From positions 291,384 through 355,383 of the forward strand of contig NZ_CM001489.1 in the NCBI RefSeq assembly GCF_000262465.1: a stretch of 64,000 bases of DNA. Reading direction: 5' to 3'. The DNA is from Frankia sp. QA3 (lineage in GTDB: Bacteria; Actinomycetota; Actinomycetes; Frankiales; Frankiaceae). Below are positions 34,374 through 42,682 of this stretch, one piece after another. The position numbers were made by a program, and so were the translations under genes. Position 1 is the first letter of the stretch. The number at the start of each line of letters is the position of its first letter. The notes under the pieces are model-generated. The model saw nothing but the letters and a program-made list of their open reading frames with translations. It did no database searches and had not been told where the DNA came from.

Positions 34374-35552
34374 ATGTCAGAGGCAGTCTTACCGGTCTTC
34401 GACTGCGACCAGCACTACTACGAGCCCCTGGACGCGTTCACTCGGCACTGCCCGAAGGGCTGGGCCGAACGCACGGTGCAGGTCGCGACCATCGACAAGA
34501 GGGTACGCCTGATCGTCGGGGGAAAGACGGATAAAACCGTCACGAACCCGACCTTCGACCCCATCGTCCAACCGGGCGTCATGTCCGACTACTTTCGGGG
34601 CAACAAGGCCGGAAAGCCGCTCGCGGAGTACCTCGCCCAGCGCGAGCCGCTCCCGGCCCACTACCGCGACCGTGATGCCCGGATCACCCGGATGGACTCC
34701 CAGGAGCTCCAGGCCATCTGGTTGCTGCCCTCCCTCGGCATGGGCATCGAGGAGAGCCTCCAGTACGACGTCGCCGCCGCGGCCGTCGCGTTCAGGGCGT
34801 TCAACCGCTACCTGCTGGACGACTGGGGATACAACCACGCCGACCGCATCTTCACCGCGCCGTACCTCGCCTTCGGTGACGTAGACGCTGCCGTGGCCGA
34901 GGTCGAACACGGCCTGGCCCACGGGGCCCGCCTGTTCGTGGTCCGCCCGCAGGCGGTCTACACCGCGGATGGTTGGGTGAGTCCCGGCAGTGAGCGTTTC
35001 GATCCGATCTGGGCCCGGATCGCGGAGGCCGGCGCGACCTGTGTCCCGCACGTCGGCGAGGTGGGCGGGGCGGGTCTGGACAAGTACGTCGAGCACCACG
35101 GCAACATCATCGGCGGTGTCGCCCCGCCGCTGGAGGTCGCGGTGGGCCACGACCGGGCGATCGGCACCTACCTCGGAGCGCTGGTCTGCGACAAGCTGTT
35201 CGAGCGGTTCCCGACGCTGCGGATTGCGTCGGTGGAGAACGGTGCCGAGTTCCTTCCGCTCCTGCTGGCCGGCCTCAACCGGGCGGGTTTCCAGCGGCCC
35301 GGTTTCTTCGCCTCGGACCCCGTGGCGCAGTTCAAGGAGCACGTCTGGGTGTCCCCCTTCTGGGAGGACGATCTGATCGAGGTCGTCGGGCATCTGGGCG
35401 TGGACCACGTGATCTTCGGGTCCGACTACCCCCACCCCGAGGGACTCGCCGAGCCCCGGGACTACGAGAAGACCGTGGCCGAGCTCGACGACCCGGTCGC
35501 CGAGCGCAAGATCCTCTGGTTTAACACCGCCGCGCTGACCGGCCTCGTCTGA
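34374..35552 (+). CDS. Amidohydrolase-2 family (TIM-barrel) metal-dependent hydrolase/decarboxylase
   Basis: The 392-residue protein matches PF04909-type proteins: FDCDQHYYEP at the N-terminus (metal site), RMDSQELQAIWLLPSLG, VENGAEFLPLLLAG and IFGSDYPHPEGL at the C-terminus. The N-terminal HxH is only partly kept (DQH). Family members hydrolyse or decarboxylate small acids; in actinobacteria many occur in ring- or side-chain degradation clusters. ATG 34374 is preferred to 34362, as AGG lies 6 nt upstream. An SDR follows. Confidence 0.85.
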   Translation: MSEAVLPVFDCDQHYYEPLDAFTRHCPKGWAERTVQVATIDKRVRLIVGGKTDKTVTNPTFDPIVQPGVMSDYFRGNKAGKPLAEYLAQREPLPAHYRDRDARITRMDSQELQAIWLLPSLGMGIEESLQYDVAAAAVAFRAFNRYLLDDWGYNHADRIFTAPYLAFGDVDAAVAEVEHGLAHGARLFVVRPQAVYTADGWVSPGSERFDPIWARIAEAGATCVPHVGEVGGAGLDKYVEHHGNIIGGVAPPLEVAVGHDRAIGTYLGALVCDKLFERFPTLRIASVENGAEFLPLLLAGLNRAGFQRPGFFASDPVAQFKEHVWVSPFWEDDLIEVVGHLGVDHVIFGSDYPHPEGLAEPRDYEKTVAELDDPVAERKILWFNTAALTGLV

Positions 35553-35571
35553 CCGGCCAGGCGCGGCCGTC

Positions 35572-36369
35572 ATGGAGCTGAGGGACAAGGTCGTCGTCGT
35601 CACCGGTGGTGCGAATGGCATGGGAGAGGCGATGTGCCGGCGGTTCGCCGCCGAGGGGGCCTCGATGGTGGTCTGCGACATCGATGCCGCCGGCACGCGG
35701 CGCGTGGCCACCGAGGTCGGCGGTCTCGGCCGGGTGGTAGATGTGCGCGACGAGGCCCAGATCCGTGCGCTCGTGCGGGATGTCATCGAGGTGCGGGGCC
35801 GGATCGACGTCTTCGTCGCCAACGCGGGTGTCCTGTGGGGCGAGCCGCACGACGGCGTGACGCCGCTGCAGGACCGGGGCAACGTCTGGGCCTCGAACGC
35901 CGCGTGGCAGGAGATGTGGGACGTCAACGTGATGGCCCAGGTGTACGCGGCCCGGGCGGTGCTGCCCCACATGCTCGCGCGGGGTGAGGGATACCTCGTC
36001 CAGAACGCGTCGGCGGCGGGACTGTTGACCGCGCTCGGGAATGCCCCCTACACGGCGAGTAAACACGCCGTGGTGGGGCTCACGGAGTGGCTGTCGATTC
36101 ATCATGGTGCGCAGGGCATCAAGGTGTCGTGCATCGTCGCCGAAGGGGTACGCACCGACATGCTGCGCGGCGCGCAGGGTGAATGGTTCGCCGTGGCGGG
36201 AGCCATAGACCCCGACGATGCGGCGGCGGCCGTTGTGGCGGGTATCCGAACGGAGCAGTTCCTTATTCTCACGCATCCGAAAGTGGAGCAGTACTTCCGC
36301 GGGAAGGCCGCGGATTACGACGGCTGGCTCACGAGGATGCGTCGCCTGCACGCGAAGACACCGCGATGA
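35572..36369 (+). CDS. Short-chain dehydrogenase/reductase
   Basis: The 265-residue SDR has TGGANGMG at 11-18, NAG near 84-86, and Tyr160-Lys164 (YTASK). VVCDID after strand 2 suggests NAD(H). The C-terminal tail is longer than usual and ends with a basic stretch. It overlaps the region of the aldehyde dehydrogenase start, so alcohol and then aldehyde oxidation in sequence is plausible. Confidence 0.9.
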   Translation: MELRDKVVVVTGGANGMGEAMCRRFAAEGASMVVCDIDAAGTRRVATEVGGLGRVVDVRDEAQIRALVRDVIEVRGRIDVFVANAGVLWGEPHDGVTPLQDRGNVWASNAAWQEMWDVNVMAQVYAARAVLPHMLARGEGYLVQNASAAGLLTALGNAPYTASKHAVVGLTEWLSIHHGAQGIKVSCIVAEGVRTDMLRGAQGEWFAVAGAIDPDDAAAAVVAGIRTEQFLILTHPKVEQYFRGKAADYDGWLTRMRRLHAKTPR

Positions 36370-36389
36370 CGGTGATGACGGGAGCGGAC

Positions 36390-37820
36390 ATGATCGAACG
36401 TGACAGTCTTTTCATCGACGGCGGTTGGCGGGCGTCGGCCGGAGAACGGATGCTGGACGTTCACGGTGCCGCGACGGGCAAGGTCCTGGGACGGGTGCCA
36501 GACGGCACCGCGGCGGACGTCGACCTGGCGGTCGCCGCCGCGCGTCGGGCCTTCCCCACCTGGTCGGGTGCGCCGCTCGAGGAGCGGCTCGGTCTCCTGG
36601 CCCGGGTGGAGACGCTGATGGCCGAGAGGGCCGAGGACCTGGCCCGGCTCATCTCCAGCGAGGTGGGAACCCCGATCAAGGTCTCCCGTCTGGTTCAGGT
36701 GAGCCTGCCGATCCGGGTGCTGGCGACCTACCGTGAACTGCTGCCGACGCTGCCGATCGAGGAACGGATCGGTGACTCGCTGGTGGTGCGTGAGCCGATC
36801 GGCGTGGTCGCGGCCATCACGGCGTGGAACTACTCCCTGCAGCAGGTGGTCGGAAAGGTGGGTGCCGCCCTGGCCACGGGCTGCACCGTCGTGGTCAAGC
36901 CGTCCGAGGTCGCACCGCTGTCGGCGTTCGTGTTCGCCGATCTCATGGCGGAAGCGGGCTTCCCGCCAGGGGTGTTCAACCTGCTCTCCGGCACCGCGGC
37001 CTCGGTCGGGGAGCCGCTGGTCGCCCACCCTGGCGTCGACATGATCCACTTTACCGGCTCGACTGCGGCGGGACGCCGGATCGGGGCGGCGGCGGCGCAG
37101 ACCGTCAAACGTGTCGCGCTGGAACTGGGCGGCAAGTCGGCCAACATCATCCTCGACGACGCCGACCTCGCGCAGGCCGTGAAGGTCGGCGTCGCCAACT
37201 GCTTCACCAACTCCGGCCAGACCTGCACGGCCTGGACCCGCATGCTCGTCCCGCGTGACCGCCTCGGCGAGGTCGAGGATCTGGTGATGGCCCGGCTCCA
37301 GGGATACCGCGCCGGCGATCCCCTCGAGCCCTCGACCAACTTCGGACCGCTCGGGTCCGAGGCCCAGCAGAGCCGGGTTCGCGAGCACATCGAGCGGGCC
37401 CTCGCCGAGGGTGCCCGCCTGCTGGCCGGTGGCACGCAGCCGCCGCCGGGAGCCGCCGACGGCTACTTCGTCGCGCCGACCGTCTTCACCGACGTCCGCC
37501 CGGATATGGGAGTCGCGCGCGAGGAGGTCTTCGGCCCGGTGCTGGCGATCATCCCCTACGGCGACGAGGACGAGGCGGTCGAGATCGCGAACGCGAGCAT
37601 CTACGGTCTCGCCGGTGCCGTGTGGTCGGCCGATCCGGCGCGGGCGCAGCGGGTCGCGCGCCGGCTGCGGACCGGGCAGGTCGACATCAACGGCTCGTGG
37701 TTCAACCCGCTCGCTCCGTTCGGTGGTTACCGACAGTCCGGCACCGGCCGAGAGCTGGGTGTTCACGGCCTGCTCGAGTTCTACGAGCTCAAGTCGCTGC
37801 AGCTCGGCCCGTCCGACTGA
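36390..37820 (+). CDS. Aldehyde dehydrogenase
   Basis: The 476-residue NAD(P)-dependent enzyme has Asn147 (ITAWNYSL), FTGSTAAGRRIG, Glu245 (ALELGGKSAN) and nucleophile Cys279 (NSGQTCTAWTR). These are all the catalytic residues. I prefer ATG 36390 because GGGAG is at 36380-36384; ATG 36366 would overlap the SDR stop by ATGA and also give a plausible protein. It probably oxidises the product of the SDR to a carboxylic acid for CoA activation by the ligase at 39077. Confidence 0.92.
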   Translation: MIERDSLFIDGGWRASAGERMLDVHGAATGKVLGRVPDGTAADVDLAVAAARRAFPTWSGAPLEERLGLLARVETLMAERAEDLARLISSEVGTPIKVSRLVQVSLPIRVLATYRELLPTLPIEERIGDSLVVREPIGVVAAITAWNYSLQQVVGKVGAALATGCTVVVKPSEVAPLSAFVFADLMAEAGFPPGVFNLLSGTAASVGEPLVAHPGVDMIHFTGSTAAGRRIGAAAAQTVKRVALELGGKSANIILDDADLAQAVKVGVANCFTNSGQTCTAWTRMLVPRDRLGEVEDLVMARLQGYRAGDPLEPSTNFGPLGSEAQQSRVREHIERALAEGARLLAGGTQPPPGAADGYFVAPTVFTDVRPDMGVAREEVFGPVLAIIPYGDEDEAVEIANASIYGLAGAVWSADPARAQRVARRLRTGQVDINGSWFNPLAPFGGYRQSGTGRELGVHGLLEFYELKSLQLGPSD

Positions 37821-37835
37821 GGAGGAGATCATCCG

Positions 37836-39002
37836 GTGGATTTCACGCCGAACGCGGACATTGAGCTCATCCGGGACGCGGTCCGGGGCATTTGCCGGAA
37901 GTTTGACGACGAGTACTGGGCCGAGCGCGATGCGAAACACGAGTTCCCGTGGGACTTCTACGCCGCGCTCGCCGAGGGTGGCTGGATCGGTATCGCCATC
38001 GGAGAGGACTACGGCGGTGGCGGGCGCGGCATCGTCGAAGCTTCGGTCATCCTGCAGGAGATAGCGGCGTCCGGCGCGGCGATGAACGGCTGCAGCGCTG
38101 TTCACCTTTCCATCTTCGGAATGCACCCGGTAGAGAAGTACGGGTCGGCCGAGCTGAAGCGGCGCTACCTCCCGCGGGTGGCGGACGGCAGCCTGCATGT
38201 CGCCTTCGGCGTCACCGAACCCGATGCGGGAACCGAGACCCTCGCCATTCGGACGTCCGCGGTGCGCGAAGGGGACCACTACCGCGTGCGGGGGGCGAAA
38301 GTATGGACCTCGAAGGCCCTGGACGCGGACCGCGTCCTGCTTCTGGTGCGCACCACGCCGGCGGAGGAATGCGTGCGGCGCACCGACGGGCTGACGTTGC
38401 TCATGGCCGATCTCACCGATCCCGCGGTCACCATCACCCCGATCGCGAAGGCGGGCCGCAACGCGGTCTCCTCGTGCGAAACGGTCTACGACGACCTGAT
38501 GGTTCACGTCTCTGACCGGGTCGGGGAGGAGGGACACGGCTTCCGCTACCTCCTCGACGGTCTGAACGCGGAGCGCGTGCTCATCGCCTCGGAGGCGATC
38601 GGCATCGGCGTGGCCGCCCTGCGTCGCGCGGTCGCCTACGCCAACGATCGGGTGGTGTATGGCCGCCCGATCGGGACCAATCAGGGGGTGGCGTTCCCGC
38701 TCGCGGACGCCCATGCTCGGCTACGGGCCGCGGAACTGGTCACCCGCCAGGCCGCGTGGGCGATCGACCAGGGACTTTCCGCGGGCGCCGAGGCCAACAC
38801 GGCGAAGTACCTCGCCGCGGAGGCCGGTTTCGCCGCCGCCGACGCGGCCATACAGACGCACGGTGGCTTCGGCTACGCGGAGGAGTACCACGTCGTCCGC
38901 TACTGGCGGGAGGCGAGGCTCATGAAGATCGCCCCGATCCCGCAGGAGCTCATCCTCGCCTACCTCTCCCAACACGTCCTCGGTCTTCCGAAGAGCTACT
39001 GA
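37836..39002 (+). CDS. Acyl-CoA dehydrogenase
   Basis: The 388-residue enzyme has AIGEDYGGGGRGIVEA, FGVTEPDAGTETL, GAKVWTSKALDADRV, YGRPIGTNQGVAFPLADAHA and THGGFGYAEEYHVVRYWREAR, where the Glu pair holds the catalytic base candidate. This fits medium/branched-chain acyl-CoA dehydrogenases. GTG 37836 follows GAGGAG. It sits between aldehyde dehydrogenase and acyl-CoA ligase, consistent with aldehyde to acid to acyl-CoA to enoyl-CoA flow. Confidence 0.93.
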   Translation: MDFTPNADIELIRDAVRGICRKFDDEYWAERDAKHEFPWDFYAALAEGGWIGIAIGEDYGGGGRGIVEASVILQEIAASGAAMNGCSAVHLSIFGMHPVEKYGSAELKRRYLPRVADGSLHVAFGVTEPDAGTETLAIRTSAVREGDHYRVRGAKVWTSKALDADRVLLLVRTTPAEECVRRTDGLTLLMADLTDPAVTITPIAKAGRNAVSSCETVYDDLMVHVSDRVGEEGHGFRYLLDGLNAERVLIASEAIGIGVAALRRAVAYANDRVVYGRPIGTNQGVAFPLADAHARLRAAELVTRQAAWAIDQGLSAGAEANTAKYLAAEAGFAAADAAIQTHGGFGYAEEYHVVRYWREARLMKIAPIPQELILAYLSQHVLGLPKSY

Positions 39003-39076
39003 TACGACCGGCTCGAGCGTCCCCGGCCCGGCCCCGGCCACGTGAGTCACCAGTGCACGACATCCGAGGAGGAACA

Positions 39077-40756
39077 GTGAGCACGGTTGCCAACCTGGCG
39101 CCGAACAACGGTGGTGAAACGCGCCTCGGCGAGGCGGGCAAGCACGTCGGGCGCGTCTTCGGAGACTGGTTACGCGAGGAGGCGGGGCTTGATCCCGACC
39201 GCCACTTCGTGCAGTGCGCGAGTCCGTGGATGACGCTCGGTGAGCTGGACCGACTCTCCGACCGGGTCGCCGCGGGGCTCCAGCAGCTTGGCGTCGGCAA
39301 GGGTGACCGGGTCGCGGTGAATCTGCCCAATCGCATCGAGTACGTCGTCCTCATCTGCGCGATCGCCAAGACCGGGGCGATTCAGGTGCCGTTGAACACC
39401 TATCTGCGGGGGGAGTTTCTGCGCCACCAGCTCGTCCAGACGACGCCCCGGGTGTACATCGGTGACGCCCAGGCGCTCCGCCTGCTGGCGCCGTTGCTGT
39501 CCGACAGCGGTATCCGGGACCTCGTCCTCGTCGGTGCCAGTGCCGGTGCCGGTGCCGACGGCGATCGGGCCGCTCTGCCCGATGCGTTGCCCTACGTCGA
39601 GCTGGAGAAGTGCGGCGCGGATCTCCGGCCCGTGGACATCGGGTCGGATGATGTCTGTGTGATCATCTTCACCTCGGGTACGACCGGCGCTTCCAAGGGC
39701 TGCACCATCACCCATGGTTACTACTGCAACCTGGTCACGGTCTTCGTCGACTATGGCTGGTACGAGCCCGGCGACGTCGTTTTCGGGGCCAACCCGCTCT
39801 TTCACTTCAGTGGGCAGACCTGGCTTGTGGCGGCCGCGCTCGCCGTGCGGGGCTCGGTCGTCGTGGAACCCGCCTTCAGCGCCAGAACCTATATGGCCCG
39901 CATCCGGGAGACCGGTGCCACGGCGGCCATGGGCATGGGCGCGATGGGACTGGCCATCCTCGCGACACCGGCCCTCGCCGACGAGCGGAACCACCGTCTC
40001 CGGCACATTACCTTCATGCCGTCGTCGCCGGATCTCATCAGGGCGTTCGCCGAACGGTTCGGTATCGAACCCTTCGCCGAGGTCTTCGGCCAGTCGGAGT
40101 GCTGGCCGGCTCTGCTCGGCGACCCGCGCGGCCCGCGGTGCCCCGGGAGCATGGGCACGGTGACGCCCGGTCTGCAGGTCAAGCTCATGGATGAGGAGGG
40201 CCGGGAGGTTCCGGTCGGTCAGGTCGGCGAGATCGTCATCCGTCCGGACGCGCCCCATCGACTCTTCTCGGGGTACTGGAACAACGATGCCGCGACGGTG
40301 GAGGCCTTTCGTGACCTGTGGCATCATACCGGAGACAGCGGCCGCATGGACGAGCGCGGTTATTTCTGGTTCGTCGACCGGAAGAAGGATTCTCTTCGTC
40401 GACGCGGAGAGAACGTGTCGTCCGTGGAGCTCGAAACCGCGATCATGAAACATACCGCCTTCGCGGCGGTCGCCGTGCACGCGGTGCCGTCGGAGCTGTC
40501 CGAGGACGACATCAAGGCCTGTATCGTGCTCAGATCCGGCGTGACGGTCGACCTGGCGGAGCTGTTCGAGTTTTTCCGCCACAACCTGCCGTATTACGCG
40601 ATTCCTCGGTACGTCGAGTACTTCGACGAGCTTCCGGTCAATGTCAATGGACGGGTCCAGAAGTTCAAGCTGCGCGAGCGCGGCATCACGGACACGACCG
40701 TCGACCTCCAGGCGCTGGGGTTCGTCGTCGCCAGGTCGGATCGGCGCGCCCCCTGA
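39077..40756 (+). CDS. AMP-forming acyl-CoA synthetase (FadD-like)
   Basis: The 559-residue ligase has the AMP-binding P-loop IIFTSGTTGASKG at 196-208, HHTGDSGRMDERGYFWFVDR and the C-terminal VNGRVQKFKL with the catalytic Lys. It would activate a carboxylic acid as an acyl-AMP and transfer it to CoA. The GTG at 39077 follows GAGGAGG. The stop lies inside the first unit of an 18-bp tandem repeat. Last gene of the 34.4-40.8 kb operon. Confidence 0.93.
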   Translation: MSTVANLAPNNGGETRLGEAGKHVGRVFGDWLREEAGLDPDRHFVQCASPWMTLGELDRLSDRVAAGLQQLGVGKGDRVAVNLPNRIEYVVLICAIAKTGAIQVPLNTYLRGEFLRHQLVQTTPRVYIGDAQALRLLAPLLSDSGIRDLVLVGASAGAGADGDRAALPDALPYVELEKCGADLRPVDIGSDDVCVIIFTSGTTGASKGCTITHGYYCNLVTVFVDYGWYEPGDVVFGANPLFHFSGQTWLVAAALAVRGSVVVEPAFSARTYMARIRETGATAAMGMGAMGLAILATPALADERNHRLRHITFMPSSPDLIRAFAERFGIEPFAEVFGQSECWPALLGDPRGPRCPGSMGTVTPGLQVKLMDEEGREVPVGQVGEIVIRPDAPHRLFSGYWNNDAATVEAFRDLWHHTGDSGRMDERGYFWFVDRKKDSLRRRGENVSSVELETAIMKHTAFAAVAVHAVPSELSEDDIKACIVLRSGVTVDLAELFEFFRHNLPYYAIPRYVEYFDELPVNVNGRVQKFKLRERGITDTTVDLQALGFVVARSDRRAP

Positions 40757-40849
40757 CGACCGCGCGCCACCTGACGACCGCGCGCCACCTGACGACCGCG
40801 CGCCACCTGACGACCGCGCGCCACCTGACGACCGCGCGCCACCTGACGA
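40753..40849. repeat. 18-bp tandem array, five full units plus a partial one
   Basis: CTGACGACCGCGCGCCAC is repeated exactly at 40753, 40771, 40789, 40807 and 40825, and a sixth unit breaks off after CTGACGA. The first unit contains the stop codon of the acyl-CoA synthetase. The array fills the gap between two convergent operons. Each unit has a self-complementary GCGCGC core. Confidence 0.97.
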
Positions 40850-40915
40850 AGGCGCTCTCACCTGGCGACGCGGGTGCGCCGGGCCGGCAGAAGGCCGCCC
40901 GGCGCATTCGCGTCG

Positions 40916-42172
40916 TCAGGACGTGGGGGCGACGGGGGCAGAGCGGCCCGAGGCGAGCGCCCGAAGGTCGAAGCCCGGGCGTGTGAGGTCCACCGGCCGT
41001 AGCGGGATGCCGAGTTCCAGCAGCCTGCGCGCGGCGAGATGATCAGCGGGCCGATTGACGGACTCCACCCCGACCAGCCGATCGCCGGCGAAACAGAACG
41101 CGGAGAAGCGTTCCTGCTCGGCTTCGCCGTACATGACGACGGTGTCCCGGCCGGTCGGCAGGCCGGCGATCTGAATCTTGAGATCCGCCTGGTCGCTCCA
41201 GAACCAGGGCACAGCCCGGAAGTGCTCCGCGCGGCCGGCGAGTGCGGCGGCGACGGCCCGTGCCTGCGCCACCGCGTTCTGGACGGATTCCAGGCGCATC
41301 TGACGGCCGTCCGCGTAGGCGCAGGGAAAGCTCGCGCAGTCGCCGATGGCCCAGACGTGTGGATCGGACGTGCGCAGATGCGGGTCGGTGACGATGCCGT
41401 TGTCGACGAGCAGCCCGGCCTCCGCGGCGACCTCGGTGTTGGGGACCGCGCCGATTCCGACGAGGACAAGGTCCGCCGGAACCGAGCGGCCGTCCAACGT
41501 CCACACGGCGCGTACCTGCCCGTGGGTTCCGGTCATGGTGGCGGCGCTGGTGCCGAGATCGATCCGCATCCCGCGCCGCCGGTGCGCCTCGACGAGGAAG
41601 GAGGCGGTGCCGGGCGACAGAACGCGGGCCATGAGCTGCTCGGCGATCTCGAACACCGTCGTGGCGATGCCCAGCCCGACCGCCGTGGCGGCGATTTCGA
41701 GACCGATGAAGCCGCCGCCGATGACGACGACGGAGCTCGCTGCCGGCAGTCGTCGGCGCACCTCCTCGGCATCCGCGAGACTGCGCAGTGTGAGCACTCC
41801 GTCCAGATCGGCCCCGTCGATGGGCAGGCCGCGGTTGCGCGCGCCGAGGGCCAGGACGAGGTCGTGGTACTCCAGCCGATCCCCGCTCCCGAGCCCCACA
41901 CTGCGGGCGTCCACATCGATGCTGGTCACCGGGGTTCCCAGCCGCAGTTCGACGTCGATGTTGTCGTAGAACGAGGGTGGTCGCAGCGCGAGCCGCTCGG
42001 GCGGAACCTTGCCGGTGAGGTAGCCCTTCGACAGGGGCGGACGTTGGTAGGGCGCGTGGCGCTCCGCACCGACGAGCACGATCCGGCCCTGGAAGCCCTC
42101 GTCCCGCAGCGATGCCGCAGCCTGGCTTCCGGCCTGCCCGGCCCCGGCGACGACGACCGTCCGATTCGACAT
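40916..42172 (-). CDS. NAD(P)H:ferredoxin reductase (FAD-dependent)
   Basis: The 418-residue protein resembles putidaredoxin/rubredoxin reductases: GAGQAGSQAA for FAD, YQRPPLSKGYL, a second dinucleotide fold (VVIGGGFIGLEIAAT) for NAD(P)H, VWAIGDCASF, and WFWSDQADLKIQIAG. The ATG overlaps the ferredoxin stop by one base (TGATG). It would pass electrons from NAD(P)H to the ferredoxin at 42172-42495 and on to the P450s. Confidence 0.94.
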   Translation of the reverse strand: MSNRTVVVAGAGQAGSQAAASLRDEGFQGRIVLVGAERHAPYQRPPLSKGYLTGKVPPERLALRPPSFYDNIDVELRLGTPVTSIDVDARSVGLGSGDRLEYHDLVLALGARNRGLPIDGADLDGVLTLRSLADAEEVRRRLPAASSVVVIGGGFIGLEIAATAVGLGIATTVFEIAEQLMARVLSPGTASFLVEAHRRRGMRIDLGTSAATMTGTHGQVRAVWTLDGRSVPADLVLVGIGAVPNTEVAAEAGLLVDNGIVTDPHLRTSDPHVWAIGDCASFPCAYADGRQMRLESVQNAVAQARAVAAALAGRAEHFRAVPWFWSDQADLKIQIAGLPTGRDTVVMYGEAEQERFSAFCFAGDRLVGVESVNRPADHLAARRLLELGIPLRPVDLTRPGFDLRALASGRSAPVAPTS

Positions 42173-42495
42173 CAGTACTGCTCCGGTGGCACGCGCACGA
42201 CCAGCCCGTCGGTCTGGGGACTCAGCGGGAGCTGGCAGGACAGGCGGCTGGTCGGCTCGCGGGGGCAGGCCGTGAAGTCGAGCATCTCCTCCTCGTCGCC
42301 GGACGCCTCGGGCAGCGCGTCGATCGGGCCGTCGTGGACATACACGTGGCAGGTCGCGCAGGCGAGTGTGCCGCCGCATTCGGCCACCACCTCCGTGATG
42401 CCGGCGCTCACGGCGGTCTGCATGATCGACGTGCCGTCGGCGCCGTCGACCACGGTCGTCTCACCGTTGGGCCGGATGAACGTCACTTTGGGCAT
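42172..42495 (-). CDS. [2Fe-2S] ferredoxin, adrenodoxin/putidaredoxin type
   Basis: The 107-residue protein has cluster ligands Cys40, Cys46, Cys49 and Cys87 (CGGTLACATC and RLSCQ), the vertebrate-type spacing used with class I P450s. It is co-transcribed with its reductase and divergent from a P450 gene (42683), so the three form a full P450 redox system. Confidence 0.95.
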   Translation of the reverse strand: MPKVTFIRPNGETTVVDGADGTSIMQTAVSAGITEVVAECGGTLACATCHVYVHDGPIDALPEASGDEEEMLDFTACPREPTSRLSCQLPLSPQTDGLVVRVPPEQY

Positions 42496-42576
42496 GACTC
42501 GCCTCCTCCTCGGCGTGTGCGCCGGGACCAGCCCGCCCGCGCGCCCTGGACCCAGCCGTCCGTGCTGGCACCGGTC

Positions 42577-42607
42577 TTGACCTAATTTGAATCTAACGCA
42601 GATTATA
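42577..42607. promoter_or_regulatory. P450/ferredoxin divergent promoter with TCTAA-N6-TTATA
   Basis: TTGACC (42577-42582) is followed 18 bp later by GATTAT (42601-42606) on the plus strand. TCTAA (42592-42596) and TTATA (42603-42607) match the cluster palindrome with one mismatch. It lies between the ferredoxin start (42495) and the P450 start (42683). Confidence 0.5.
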
Positions 42608-42682
42608 GATCCTGGACGCCCCTTGCGCGACGCTCATCGACCAGGGCGGCGCAGTGGGGACCGACACCTGGCGGGAGAAATG

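Noticed and set aside
40594..40986. Open frames on both strands through the 18-bp array giving repeats such as PPDDRA or ARGRQV
   Set aside because: They are forced by the repeat being a multiple of three without a stop in those frames. No start site, domain or conserved sequence supports translation.
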